From assembly GCA_947441435.1 (NCBI GenBank), contig CANETX010000003.1, forward strand, positions 1 to 42,129: DNA of 42,129 nucleotides. The letters run 5' to 3'. A program made the position numbers and the translations under genes. This document shows, piece by piece, positions 34,472-42,129 of the stretch (position 1 is its first letter; the number at the start of each line of letters is the position of its first letter). The DNA comes from Planctomycetaceae bacterium (GTDB taxonomy: Bacteria; Planctomycetota; Phycisphaerae; Phycisphaerales; SM1A02). The notes under the pieces are model-generated. The model worked only from the letters and a program-made list of their open reading frames with translations, ran no database searches and was not told the origin of the DNA.

Positions 34472-35494
34472 CTACGGCGCGGGGGGCGGCGCCCCAATCA
34501 CAAGATTGCGATAGGCCTTCGCCCACTCGACCGAGCCCTTGATGATCCCCGTCTCCTCGAGTTGCGTCGCGACTGACTCCCACCGTTTCGCGTCCATCCA
34601 GCCGAGCGCCACCGGTGCGCCGTTCGCGGTTTGGACATACGGGCCAAGCACCTTCGCAGCGTCGTTCATCGCCGCCTCGTTCATCGCCGGGTTCAGCGGC
34701 GCGATCACCTTGTTGAACCGCTCGGGCGTTGCGAAGTACGCCTTCCAACCCTCCTGCATCGCGGCCGCGAACTTGGTCAGTGGAACGATGTGCGAATCCA
34801 GAAACTCCCCGCGCGTCGCGTACACCGCGACATACGGGTCGTAGCCGCTCTCGGAGACATTGATGCACCTGACCGGAATGTTGTTGAGCTTCATCGTGAG
34901 CGGCTCGCTCGTCACGAAGATGCTCTGCGCGAGCATGGGATCGGCCATGAAACTCGTGACGCCGCCAGTCCCTGGGACAACCTTGACCCCCGCCGTCCCG
35001 TATTTTCGGTTCATGAGCTGCACCCACGGCAGTCCCGGCTCCGTCATCACCGTGAGTCCACTCGTCCACACATCCTTGAGTGTCCTCGCCGGGTTCGACT
35101 CGTGCACCATCACCGCTGTCGGATTCGTCTCCATCGTCGCGTAGATCGCGACGACGTCGCCACCCTGCGAGCGCAGGGTCAGAATCTGGTCGCAGCTCAA
35201 GACGGCAATGTCACAGGTGCCGCTCGCGACCATCTGTGCCCCCGGCACTCCCGGCGCGCCCGGAACGATGGTCACTTCAAGCCCCGCCTTCGCAAACAGA
35301 CCCAGTTCCTTCGCTGCGTACAGCCCGCCGAACTCCGGCTCGGGCATCCAATCGAGTTGCACGGAGAGTTTCAAGGGGGCCGCACTCGCTGCCCCCGCGC
35401 CAGCAGTCGGCTGATCCTTCGACTCGCCATCGCAACCTGTCAGCGCGCACGCGACCGCGGCGACCGACGCCCACATCAACGGTGAATTCTGCAT
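34472..35494 (-). CDS. ABC transporter substrate-binding lipoprotein (NMT1/SsuA/ThiY type)
   Basis: A 340-residue periplasmic binding protein, last gene of a three-gene importer operon. Lipoprotein signal MQNSPLMWASVAAVACALTG then Cys; ATG 35494 is chosen for this reason. The mature N-terminus KLSVQLDWMPEPEFGGLYAA followed by KELGLFAKAGLEVTIVPG is the hallmark of the NMT1/THI5 family (LDWxPxxxxxGxYxAxxxGxFxxxGL). Members bind thiamine pyrimidine precursor, nitrate/sulfonates or riboflavin-like compounds. The LDWMP…EFGGLY start is most like the pyrimidine-precursor group, but no thiamine genes or TPP riboswitch are nearby, so the ligand is left open. The start is 4 nt from the permease stop. 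Confidence 0.85.
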   Translation of the reverse strand: MQNSPLMWASVAAVACALTGCDGESKDQPTAGAGAASAAPLKLSVQLDWMPEPEFGGLYAAKELGLFAKAGLEVTIVPGAPGVPGAQMVASGTCDIAVLSCDQILTLRSQGGDVVAIYATMETNPTAVMVHESNPARTLKDVWTSGLTVMTEPGLPWVQLMNRKYGTAGVKVVPGTGGVTSFMADPMLAQSIFVTSEPLTMKLNNIPVRCINVSESGYDPYVAVYATRGEFLDSHIVPLTKFAAAMQEGWKAYFATPERFNKVIAPLNPAMNEAAMNDAAKVLGPYVQTANGAPVALGWMDAKRWESVATQLEETGIIKGSVEWAKAYRNLVIGAPPPAP

Positions 35495-35498
35495 GGAA

Positions 35499-36272
35499 TC
35501 ATCGTATCGACGGATGCCACGCGCGAAGGAGCAAGGCTCCGCCAACGCTCACGATCCCGAAGAGCGCAAGCCCGACGAGCGACGAGAGCGCGATCGCCGC
35601 GAACACGATGTCAGTGCGCGACTCGCGCATCGCACTCATCACGATCATGCCGATGGGCGCGCTCTCGCCCGCGTAGCCGGAGACGAACTCACCGACGATC
35701 GACCCGATCACGCTGAGTCCCGTCGCGATCCGCAAGCCGGTGACAATCCCCGGCACCGCTCCCGGAATCTCCAGCTTCCACCAGCGCTGGAACCGATTCG
35801 CGTGGTAAAGCGTGAACACTTCATGGAAGTGCGGATCGACTCCGCGCAGCCCATCGATGGTGTTGGCAAGGACGGGGAAGAGCGCCACCAGCGCTGCGGC
35901 CGCAGTCGCGGGAGGTGCGCCGTAGCCGAGCCAAATCACGAGGAGCGGAGCAACCGCCACCAGCGGCACCGTCTGCAGGAACGACGCGATCGGATACACG
36001 CCGCTCAAGAGCAGTCGGCTCGACGAGATCACGATTCCCGCGACGATCCCGACGACCGCCGCAATCGCGAGCCCGAGCGTCGCGGTGATTGCAGTCGCAA
36101 GGCACCCCGAGAAGAGCATGTCGGCCCGTTCCACGACGACGGAGGCAACCGCCAGCGGCGACGGCACGAGAAACGGCGGAAGCGCAAAGACTTTCACCGC
36201 CGCTCCCCATGCGACCACGATCAACGCCAGCACAACGATCGGCGGGACGATCTTGCCTGCCAGGCCGCGCAT
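35499..36272 (-). CDS. ABC transporter permease (SsuC/TauC/ThiX family)
   Basis: A 257-residue inner-membrane permease with about six hydrophobic segments (IVPPIVVLALIVVAWGAA, GCLATAITATLGLAIAAVVG, IASFLQTVPLVAVAPLLVIW, AALVALFPVLANTI, a segment near GLSVIGSIVGEFVSGYAG, and IALSSLVGLALFGIVSVGGA). The cytoplasmic EAA-type loop KLEIPGAVPGIVTGLRI contacts the ATPase. ATG 36272 shares one base with the ATPase stop (TGATG), so translation is coupled. A much longer open frame continues upstream, but it is antisense/out of frame to the ATPase and is ignored. Confidence 0.87.
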   Translation of the reverse strand: MRGLAGKIVPPIVVLALIVVAWGAAVKVFALPPFLVPSPLAVASVVVERADMLFSGCLATAITATLGLAIAAVVGIVAGIVISSSRLLLSGVYPIASFLQTVPLVAVAPLLVIWLGYGAPPATAAAALVALFPVLANTIDGLRGVDPHFHEVFTLYHANRFQRWWKLEIPGAVPGIVTGLRIATGLSVIGSIVGEFVSGYAGESAPIGMIVMSAMRESRTDIVFAAIALSSLVGLALFGIVSVGGALLLRAWHPSIR

Positions 36273-37066
36273 CACAGTCCCCTCCGTGCAGCTGCATGCA
36301 GCGACTGCATGAGTCGCGAGAGCGTCACCGAGAATTCCTGTGAGTCGCGTACCGCCGACGCGCGGCTCCCGTGGGTGATTTCCAACGTCTCGATGACTCC
36401 GGCGGGCGACCCCGCAAGAATCGCCACGCGATCGGCGAGGAACGCCGCCTCTTCGATCGCATGGGTCACGAGGACAATCGTCATGTGCATCGCCTCGCGC
36501 ACATGGGTGATGTGGTCCTCGATCTCGACCCGCGTGACGATGTCGAGGGCCGAGCAAGGTTCGTCGAGCAGCAACACTTTCGGTTGCGCGACGAGCGCGC
36601 GCGCGAGTCCGACCCGCATCCTCATTCCGCCCGACAACTTTGCAGGCATCGTCTTCGCCGATCCGAGCAGGCCGACGAGGTCGAGCGCGTCGTAGGCACG
36701 CAAGCGCGCGTCGCGCTTGGGGACTCCGCGAATCTCCAAGGGCAGCGCGACATTGCGGAGCGCGTTCCTCCAGGGCAGCAGCCTCGGCTCCTGGAAGCAG
36801 ACGCCGATCTCGACTTCGGTGCGCGGCACCTCCTTGCCGTCGCGCTCGAACGACATTCGTCCGCCGGTTGGCGCTTCGAGTCCCGCGGCGATCCGCAGGA
36901 GCGTCGTCTTCCCGCATCCCGACGCGCCCATCAAGGCGACGCACTCACGCGGTGCCACTTTGAAGTCGATCCCCGCAACCCCCGCCACCGCCGAGAACAG
37001 TCGCGACACGCGGTCGAACCGCACTGTGACGGGCTCCGCACCGCCTCGCCGCATTGCGTCGGTCAT
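36272..37066 (-). CDS. ABC transporter ATP-binding protein (SsuB/TauB/ThiZ family)
   Basis: A 264-residue ATPase with Walker A GASGCGKTT (47-55), Q-loop CFQEPRLLPW (89-98), signature LSGGM (143-147), Walker B VLLLDEP (163-169) and switch His in VTHAIEEA. The LLPWR segment in the Q-loop is typical of the nitrate/sulfonate/taurine group. It energises the permease downstream. The start is ATG 37066 (MTDAMRRGG); ATG 37054 is an alternative. First gene of the importer operon. The 162-bp gap to tRNA-Pro shows no TPP, cobalamin or other riboswitch core that I recognise. Confidence 0.9.
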   Translation of the reverse strand: MTDAMRRGGAEPVTVRFDRVSRLFSAVAGVAGIDFKVAPRECVALMGASGCGKTTLLRIAAGLEAPTGGRMSFERDGKEVPRTEVEIGVCFQEPRLLPWRNALRNVALPLEIRGVPKRDARLRAYDALDLVGLLGSAKTMPAKLSGGMRMRVGLARALVAQPKVLLLDEPCSALDIVTRVEIEDHITHVREAMHMTIVLVTHAIEEAAFLADRVAILAGSPAGVIETLEITHGSRASAVRDSQEFSVTLSRLMQSLHAAARRGL

Positions 37067-37159
37067 GCGCGCGGGTTGTACGGCCGTTTGCGGGACGGGG
37101 CAACTCGGCCGGCGATGAGGCGACCTCAGCGCACGACCCGCCCCCTCGCCCCGCACCGG

Positions 37160-37188
37160 TTGCCCCCCTTCCCCATCCCAAGTAGAGT
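37160..37188 (+). promoter_or_regulatory. Predicted promoter for tRNA-Pro
   Basis: TTGCCC (37160-37165), a 17-bp spacer, then TAGAGT (37183-37188) lie about 40 nt before the tRNA 5' end. This is a reasonable -35/-10 pair. It would also serve the protein gene that directly follows the tRNA. Confidence 0.4.
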
Positions 37189-37228
37189 GGCCCCTCGCGC
37201 TTTGGGCGCGACCGCAGCAGTTTGTGTG

Positions 37229-37302
37229 CGGGGTGTAGCTCAGCTTGGTAGAGCGCTTCGTTCGGGACGAAGAGGCCGCAGGTTCAAATCCTGTCACCCC
37301 GA
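37229..37302 (+). tRNA. tRNA-Pro (CGG)
   Basis: A 74-nt tRNA. Acceptor CGGGGTG/CACCCCG plus discriminator A, D-arm GCTCAGCTTGGTAGAGC, anticodon stem CTTCG/CGAAG with loop TTCGGGA (anticodon CGG), T-arm CAGGTTCAAATCCTG. CCA is not encoded. A protein gene starts only one base later. Confidence 0.95.
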
Positions 37303-37303
37303 C

Positions 37304-37774
37304 TTGGATCACCGCCCCCCCTGCACCGATGCAGAGGTCATCGAGTTCCTTCGCGAGCGGTCCATTCCCTGCCCGCGCTGCAGCCATGATCTGCGCGACA
37401 GTCCCACAGCCAAGTGCCCCGAGTGCGGCGAACCGCTCGTGCTCAAGGTCGGCTCACCGAAGGCCCGCTTCGGTTGGCTCGTGCTCTCGATGGCACCGGG
37501 GTGCTTCTCGGGGGTGATGGCCTGCGTCGTCGCGATTCCGGTGGTCGCCACGATCGGACAGAGTGCCCCCCCGGGACAGGGGTGCCCATGGCCGATCGTT
37601 GCAGCGGACGCGTTCGGGTTTCTCAGTGCTGCGTCGCTGTGGCTGATGTACAAACATCGGCATCGCGTCATGTCATGGACCACCCGCCAACAGGCTGGCT
37701 TCATGGGGGTCGTGTGGGGGGTTCACTTCCTCATGCTCGCACTCGTCATTCTCTCGATGTTCCTCTGGTACTAG
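37304..37774 (+). CDS. Small zinc-ribbon membrane protein abutting tRNA-Pro
   Basis: A 156-residue protein if started at TTG 37304. The zinc ribbon CPRCSHDLRDSP and CPECGEP (about 25-50) is followed by two or three membrane segments (FGWLVLSMAPGCFSGVMACV, FGFLSAASLWLMYKH, GVVWGVHFLMLALVILSMFL). Such small CPxC-plus-membrane proteins are frequent in Phycisphaerae; the function is unknown. There is no room for a promoter or ribosome site between the tRNA end (37302) and the frame, so it is probably cotranscribed with the tRNA and read from a leaderless-like mRNA after tRNA processing, or its original 5' end was lost. It is followed 2 nt later by the VOC gene. Confidence 0.62.
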   Translation: MDHRPPCTDAEVIEFLRERSIPCPRCSHDLRDSPTAKCPECGEPLVLKVGSPKARFGWLVLSMAPGCFSGVMACVVAIPVVATIGQSAPPGQGCPWPIVAADAFGFLSAASLWLMYKHRHRVMSWTTRQQAGFMGVVWGVHFLMLALVILSMFLWY

Positions 37775-37776
37775 CC

Positions 37777-38265
37777 ATGTCGCTCATCCGCCGCGCCACT
37801 CTCACTCCGTTTCTCTGGTTCAACGGCCAAGCCGAAGAGGCTGCGCACTTCTACTGCAGCATCTTTCCCGACTCGACCTTGGGGGGAACAACGCGATGGG
37901 GGAAGGGCGGCCGAGGTCCCGAAGGCATAGCGATCACCGTCGAGTTCACCCTCGGAGGGCAATCATTCACCGCGCTCAACGGTGGACCGCAGTACACCTT
38001 CACAGAAGCGATCTCCTTTTCCATTGCTTGCCAGACGCAAGCGGAGATCGACTACTACTGGGATCGCCTCACTTCGGCGGGCGGAACCCCGTCGCGCTGT
38101 GGATGGCTCAAGGACCGGTTCGGCCTCTCGTGGCAGGTGGTGCCCGCGAATCTCGGCGCGCTGATTAACGCCCCCAACAACACGGCGGCCGTGATGGCGG
38201 CACTCATGCCCATGTCCAAGATCGAACTCGCCCCGCTCGAAGCGGCCGCTCGCCGACTCACATGA
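37777..38265 (+). CDS. VOC/PhnB-like protein (glyoxalase-fold)
   Basis: A 162-residue protein of the PhnB/3-demethylubiquinone-methyltransferase-like (PF06983) group in the VOC superfamily. It has TPFLWFNGQAEEAAHFYCSI, FTLGGQSFTALNGGPQYTF, the central AISFSIACQTQAEIDYYWDR, and C-terminal GLSWQVVPANLGALI. It would form a dimeric beta-alpha-beta-beta-beta metal or ligand site; the substrate is unknown. The start is ATG 37777, two bases after the zinc-ribbon stop; its own stop overlaps the next start (ATGA). It thus belongs to a run from tRNA-Pro to the CDF gene. Confidence 0.87.
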   Translation: MSLIRRATLTPFLWFNGQAEEAAHFYCSIFPDSTLGGTTRWGKGGRGPEGIAITVEFTLGGQSFTALNGGPQYTFTEAISFSIACQTQAEIDYYWDRLTSAGGTPSRCGWLKDRFGLSWQVVPANLGALINAPNNTAAVMAALMPMSKIELAPLEAAARRLT

Positions 38266-38789
38266 GTCACGTGGGGGCATCGCGGCCGACGTTGGGACTG
38301 CTCGCGCTCCGATGGACGATTCGCGCGCTGACCATCGCGTCGATCGGCCTCATGTGCCTCATGCTCACCGATGGTTGGCCGCCCAAGTCTGCGCGCGAGT
38401 GGGGGCCGATGATCCTATTCCCCGGCGGCGTCATGGTTGGGATGGTGCTTGGATGGTGGCGCGAGTTTCTGGGCGCACTCGTCACCGCTGCGAGCCTCGG
38501 CGGCTTCTATCTCGTCCTTCACTTCCTTGGCGGTAGGCCCCCCACCGGAGTGTGGTTTCTCGTCTTCGCGTCTCCGGGGCTTCTCTTCGCGCTCCCCGCT
38601 GCGTGGTCGGCGGCGTCGCGGAGCGATCCCCTTGTGCGAGGCACGCTCGTCGGACTCTTCGTCTCCGCAGCACTCGCACTCGGGAAACTCGTGGCTGGAA
38701 TCGCCGGACACTCGACAGCCCTCGTCGCTGATTCGGTCGAGTCGCTCGCCGACACGGTGGGTTCGATCATCGTCTGGCGAGGCATCTGA
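38262..38789 (+). CDS. Membrane domain fused to the N-terminus of a cation diffusion facilitator (stops at in-frame TGA)
   Basis: 175 residues from ATG 38262, which overlaps the VOC stop (ATGA). Residues about 1-120 are a four-segment membrane module (LRWTIRALTIASIGLMCLML, WGPMILFPGGVMVGMVLGWW, LGALVTAASLGGFYLVLHFL, WFLVFASPGLLFALPAAWS) like small DUF proteins found elsewhere as separate genes. Residues about 125-175 are the first CDF helices (LVGLFVSAALALGKLVAGIA, then LVADSVESLADTVGSIIVWR). It ends at TGA 38787-38789 exactly where CDF proteins continue, and the rest of the transporter follows in the same frame. Taken alone the product would be a truncated, probably inactive transporter. Confidence 0.7.
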   Translation: MSHVGASRPTLGLLALRWTIRALTIASIGLMCLMLTDGWPPKSAREWGPMILFPGGVMVGMVLGWWREFLGALVTAASLGGFYLVLHFLGGRPPTGVWFLVFASPGLLFALPAAWSAASRSDPLVRGTLVGLFVSAALALGKLVAGIAGHSTALVADSVESLADTVGSIIVWRGI

Positions 38790-39509
38790 GTCGCCGGGCG
38801 GCCTCCCGATCGTGATCATCCGTACGGATACGGGAAAGCCGAAGCGGTCTCGGTCTTCTGCGTTGGATCGCTCCTCCTCCTCGCCTGCGTCATCATCGTG
38901 GTCGAGGCCGTCGAGCGAATGCTCACGCCACACACGCCGCCGGCGGCATGGACGCTCCTCGTGTTGGTCGCCGTCGTCCTCATCAAGGAGTGGTTGTTCC
39001 GCCGGATCACCGTGCAAGCCGACCTTCACGACTCTGATGCCGCGAGGGCCGACGCTTGGCACCATCGCTCAGATGCCATCACGAGTTTCGCTGCGTTTGT
39101 CGGAGTCACCGTCGCGATTTGTGGGCCGCCGCTGCTCGACTCCCCCCACCTCGTCCTCGCCGACGAGGCGGCAGCCATGGTCGCCAGCGGGATCATCCTT
39201 GTCACCGGCGTACGACTCATTCGGCGTTCGTTACGCGAATTGCTCGATGCGGCATCGCCAGACATAGCCGCGCAGGTTGCCCGAGTGGCCGGCGGTGTCC
39301 TTGGGGTTCGCCTGGTTGAGAGGGTTGAGGCCCGCAAGAGCGGCCCGAACTACTACGTCGACATGCACCTCCACGTCGACCCGGACCAGTCGGTGCGCGA
39401 CGCGCACTCCCTCGCCGGAAGGGTGCGTGCCGAGGTCTGTCGACAGCTCCCTCAGGTGCTCGACGTGCTCATCCACATCGAACCGGACGAGTCGGACCCG
39501 CTCGCCTGA
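38790..39509 (+). pseudogene. Remainder of the CDF metal transporter after a premature TGA
   Basis: In frame with the preceding ORF, after the TGA it reads VAGRPPDRDHPYGYGKAEAV, the conserved loop and third helix of CDF transporters. It continues through VVEAVERML, the TM5 metal site WHHRSDAITS (H-x3-D), further helices, and a cytoplasmic C-terminal domain (VEARKSGPNYYVDMHLHVDP, VLIHIEPDE). The codon expected at the break is CGA or similar (Arg), so one C-to-T change would explain it. Internal GTG 38898 or ATG 38919 could start a fragment lacking TM1-3. CDF proteins export Zn, Fe, Mn or similar divalent metals. Confidence 0.75.
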
Positions 39510-39700
39510 GCCGGCAGAAATGCCGAAAATCCTTGACGGGGGCGACTTGCATTCCTCCCAGAGGATGGCAAGGTGTGCGCAGTGCCCCCAGTGACTCGGC
39601 GGGCGATGTCAGAAATCTGAATGTTGACGCGGGGCAGAGCGCCTTGCGCGGGACCAAACGAGTTGTTCCCGATGGGTCCTAGGCAAGGAGTTTCAGTAGC

Positions 39701-42129
39701 ATGATCCGACACCCAATGCGAACTAACACGGGATTCCGCATCGTTCTTGGCTCGCTCGTCGCACTGCTTGTGGCTTCCCCAGCCATGGGTCAGGCCCAGC
39801 GCGTTGCCACATCGTCCGACACGAACGCCACTACTCCGGCCACGAAGTCGAGTTCGAGCGGAAGCAAGTCCGCGGGAGTGAAGAACTCCAAGGCGACCCC
39901 AGGGTCCAACAGTGCGAGCAAGAGCGCTGCCCCTGCGTCCGCCGCTTCGCGCTCCGCTTCCGGCTCATCCGATGCGGCGAAGACAGAGCCCGCAGCTCCG
40001 GCTGCTCCGGCCACCAAGCCAGCGCCCGCTGCTCCGGCGCCGACCACTACGACCACGAAGGCCGCGCCTGCAGCGCCCGCCGCAACGACCACGAAGGCTG
40101 CACCCGCAGCGCCTGCGGCGACAACCACCAAGCCAGCGCCCGCTGCTCCGGCTCCGACCACCACGACCACGAAGGCCGCGCCTGCAGCGCCCGCCGCAAC
40201 GACCACGAAGGCCGCACCCGCCGCTCCCGCTGCAACGACCACGAAGGCCGCGCCTGCAGCGCCCGCCGCAACGACCACGAAGGCTGCACCTGCTGCACCT
40301 GCTGCGCCCGCTGCTCCGGCTCCGACCACCACGACCACGAAGGCCGCGCCTGCAGCGCCCGCTGCAACGACCACGAAGGCTGCACCTGCTGCGCCCGCTG
40401 CTCCGGCTCCGACCACCACGACCACGAAGGCCGCACCTGCTGCGCCCGCCACAACGACCACGAAGGCCGCACCCGCTGCGCCCGAATCTGGCAAGACCGG
40501 CGGCGCAACGTCATCGAAGACTGCCACCAGTCTCCCCACTCCCCCGGCCCGACCGGCCGAGTCGAAGACCGTGACGGGGACGACTCAGGCAGGCAAGCCT
40601 GACAGCACGCGGACGGCGACCATTGACCGACCCTCGACCACCTCTGTCGTAGCGGACGCCAAGGGTGTCGCGACGACCGGTCCTGCTGCGAAGCCAGCCC
40701 CCGCGCAACCCAAGCCTGTCGATGTCGCGGTCGCTCCCGAGACAGCCAAGCCTGTGACGGATGCGCAAATCGCCAAGGGCATTGCTGACTTCACCTCTGG
40801 CACGACGTCCGCGGAGGAACTCACGCGGCTCCTCGCAGGCGGTGGTGGCGCCCCGGTGACAGAGCCCCCGGCTCAACCCATCACGCCTCCTGACCAACCT
40901 CCCGCTCCACCCGTCGTCTCCTTCGAGACGATTCGGCACGCGCTGCCGGCAGTCACGGAGACCGGTCGGTTCAAGGCATGGACGTGGCATGCGGTCGACC
41001 GAAACCAAACGGACTTCCAGGTCACGACGGTGTGGTTCGGACGACCAGGTGGCTGGGTCGAGAGTTCTCCGGTCCGCGCCGCAGAGCAACTCAATGCCCT
41101 CCCCCCGGGTCAGCGAGTCATGCTCCTCTGGGACATGACCACCGATATTGTCGGGAATCCGGCTGACGACTTGCTTCCTGCCCCTGGGCAAGTGGCAACG
41201 GCGCGAATCTTGAGCCCGTGGATCGACAACGCGACAACCATCGTGCGGGACCGGATGATCGGGTTCATGAACGCCTTCGCTGCCGCGGGCGGTCAGGTCG
41301 ACGCGATTCTCGTCGACAACGAGACCGACTTCCGGTGGGGCAATCAGTTCGGCTCACCCGATCAGGTGCTGGCGATCGAAGCTGATCCTCGCTTCCAGGC
41401 ACTTGCCAGCGAACTCGGATTTAACGACCTTGACCAAATCCAGGGACTGAACGAGCAGTACCAGCGCTGGAACGCGGTCATGTCGAGGCACTTTGATGCC
41501 GCCCTGCAGTTTGCGGTCTACGAACCGATCAAGGCCAAGTTCCCCAACTGCGTTGTGAGTAATTACGAGTGCTTCCAAGTTCTGCCTGACCGCTCGACCC
41601 CGTGGTGCACCGGCACGCCGGACACTCGGTACTCCGATGGATTCGGCACCCACGACACGCACTGCTATTACGGACTGATCTCGGCGAATCTCGCCACCAA
41701 GAAACTCGATGCCCAGAATCCGATCGGTCAGGATCCATTCGCGGGGTTCCGCCTCCAGATTCACCGCTGGCGCGCGACCGACTTCGGCTCGCCTCGCCCG
41801 ATGCAGGCGTGGATCTCGCCGAAGCACAACCACCCGTCCCTGTATGACCCGACCGTTGCGCTGACCCTGAACGGCAGCCCGTACTACGACGAGACGTTGC
41901 TGCACCTCGGTGCCGGCGGGTGCGATACGTTCCTCTACTGGAACCCTAGCGCCTACAACGAAACCATGATTCCCGCCGAGTGGAACCGGATGGACGATCA
42001 GTTGACGGTCGATGCGTGCCTCCGGGAACTCAGCGAGATCTACGGGCAGGCTCCCGGCGCAACGATCCCACTCGAGGGACCCGGTTGGGGTGATCGCGTG
42101 ATCGCTACAGGCCGCGCTGTCGCCGATCG
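39701..42129 (+). CDS. Large secreted protein with Ala/Pro/Thr/Lys repeat tract, C-terminus outside window
   Basis: Starts at ATG 39701 with AAGGAG about 10 nt upstream and runs open through the window end (over 800 codons). The signal peptide is FRIVLGSLVALLVASPAMGQ. A Ser/Lys-rich stretch leads to about a dozen TTTK(A/P)APAAP units (39984-40488), then more Pro/Thr/Ala linker. From about 40910 comes a globular domain: AWTWHAVDRN, GQRVMLLWDM, AILVDNETDFRWGNQF, VVSNYECFQ, MQAWISPKHNHP and CDTFLYWNPSAYN. The ILVDNETDF strand and general look suggest a TIM-barrel glycoside-hydrolase-like enzyme, but I cannot name the family. It looks like a cell-surface or matrix protein with a flexible stalk. 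Confidence 0.75.
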   Translation, partial: MIRHPMRTNTGFRIVLGSLVALLVASPAMGQAQRVATSSDTNATTPATKSSSSGSKSAGVKNSKATPGSNSASKSAAPASAASRSASGSSDAAKTEPAAPAAPATKPAPAAPAPTTTTTKAAPAAPAATTTKAAPAAPAATTTKPAPAAPAPTTTTTKAAPAAPAATTTKAAPAAPAATTTKAAPAAPAATTTKAAPAAPAAPAAPAPTTTTTKAAPAAPAATTTKAAPAAPAAPAPTTTTTKAAPAAPATTTTKAAPAAPESGKTGGATSSKTATSLPTPPARPAESKTVTGTTQAGKPDSTRTATIDRPSTTSVVADAKGVATTGPAAKPAPAQPKPVDVAVAPETAKPVTDAQIAKGIADFTSGTTSAEELTRLLAGGGGAPVTEPPAQPITPPDQPPAPPVVSFETIRHALPAVTETGRFKAWTWHAVDRNQTDFQVTTVWFGRPGGWVESSPVRAAEQLNALPPGQRVMLLWDMTTDIVGNPADDLLPAPGQVATARILSPWIDNATTIVRDRMIGFMNAFAAAGGQVDAILVDNETDFRWGNQFGSPDQVLAIEADPRFQALASELGFNDLDQIQGLNEQYQRWNAVMSRHFDAALQFAVYEPIKAKFPNCVVSNYECFQVLPDRSTPWCTGTPDTRYSDGFGTHDTHCYYGLISANLATKKLDAQNPIGQDPFAGFRLQIHRWRATDFGSPRPMQAWISPKHNHPSLYDPTVALTLNGSPYYDETLLHLGAGGCDTFLYWNPSAYNETMIPAEWNRMDDQLTVDACLRELSEIYGQAPGATIPLEGPGWGDRVIATGRAVAD
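39984..40488 (+). repeat. In-frame Ala/Pro/Thr/Lys-coding repeat tract
   Basis: About a dozen near-repeats of a GC-rich unit encode TTTKAAPAAPA or TTTTTKPAPAAPAP variants inside the secreted protein at 39701. Copies differ mainly at synonymous positions (GCG, GCA, GCT, GCC), which argues for selection on the peptide. Low complexity makes long false ORFs on both strands here. Confidence 0.85.

Noticed and set aside
37067-37228. Possible TPP riboswitch upstream of the NMT1-type ABC operon
   Set aside because: The CUGAGA core and paired sensor helices of a TPP riboswitch are absent; only a partial CTGAG occurs by chance.
39790-40539. 249-codon minus-strand ORF rich in Ala/Gly/Val repeats
   Set aside because: Mirror of the repeat tract in the plus-strand secreted protein; pure low complexity, no start context, and the plus frame has a signal peptide and ribosome site.

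Overview
The window comes from a GC-rich bacterium that looks like a planctomycete of the Phycisphaerae/Phycisphaerales type. The grounds are: many secreted proteins ending in Ca-binding dockerin-type repeats followed by short W/G-containing tails; a PEP-CTERM-like sorting tail; planctomycete-style ECF sigma factors paired with a Ser/Thr kinase-TPR protein; a large K+-independent-type H+-pyrophosphatase; and small CPxC zinc-ribbon membrane proteins. Family names come from recognising motifs by eye. No database search was run.

Region 1 (1-9 kb): the start of a secreted beta-helix protein, a large unknown lipoprotein, a minus-strand operon (DUF4956-like membrane protein, dockerin protein, DNA methyltransferase), then a plus-strand propeller lipoprotein that converges on an RlmK-like rRNA methyltransferase. 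Between these last two genes sits a 1.8-kb insertion carrying the tail of a helicase/nuclease gene and an AlbA_2/HATPase protein. A 101-bp imperfect direct repeat of the convergent gene ends brackets it.

Region 2 (9-23 kb): hppA, whose intrinsic terminator overlaps the start codon of a DedA-family gene; a sialidase-like secreted protein whose dockerin tail is in another frame; tRNA-Tyr with an integrase remnant over its 3' end; a lower-GC PEP-CTERM-like protein; a zinc-ribbon membrane protein overlapping a delta-9-type fatty acid desaturase; and a minus-strand operon of cupredoxin-like protein, class III adenylate cyclase and outer-membrane barrel.

Region 3 (23-34 kb): two paralogous modules in which an ECF-like sigma gene overlaps the start of a gene leading into a secreted dockerin protein. 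In the first, a HEPN/MNT (HepT/MntA) toxin-antitoxin pair is wedged between sigma and partner, bracketed by a perfect 56-bp direct repeat of the sigma-3'/partner-5' overlap, so both host genes stay intact. In the second, the sigma gene has lost its 5' half. An ECF sigma/Ser-Thr kinase pair lies between them. Two families of hairpin repeats (62 nt and 51 nt, two copies each) are scattered through this region.

Region 4 (34-42 kb): an NMT1/SsuA-type ABC importer operon, tRNA-Pro(CGG) directly abutting a zinc-ribbon membrane protein gene, a VOC/PhnB protein, a membrane-domain/cation-diffusion-facilitator fusion interrupted by one in-frame TGA, and the start of a large secreted protein with an Ala/Pro/Thr/Lys repeat tract.

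The strongest signal is that two unrelated accessory cassettes (AlbA_2 and HEPN/MNT) are each inserted exactly where two host genes overlap, and each is flanked by a direct duplication of that overlap that leaves both host genes whole. This suggests a shared insertion mode that targets overlapping gene ends.
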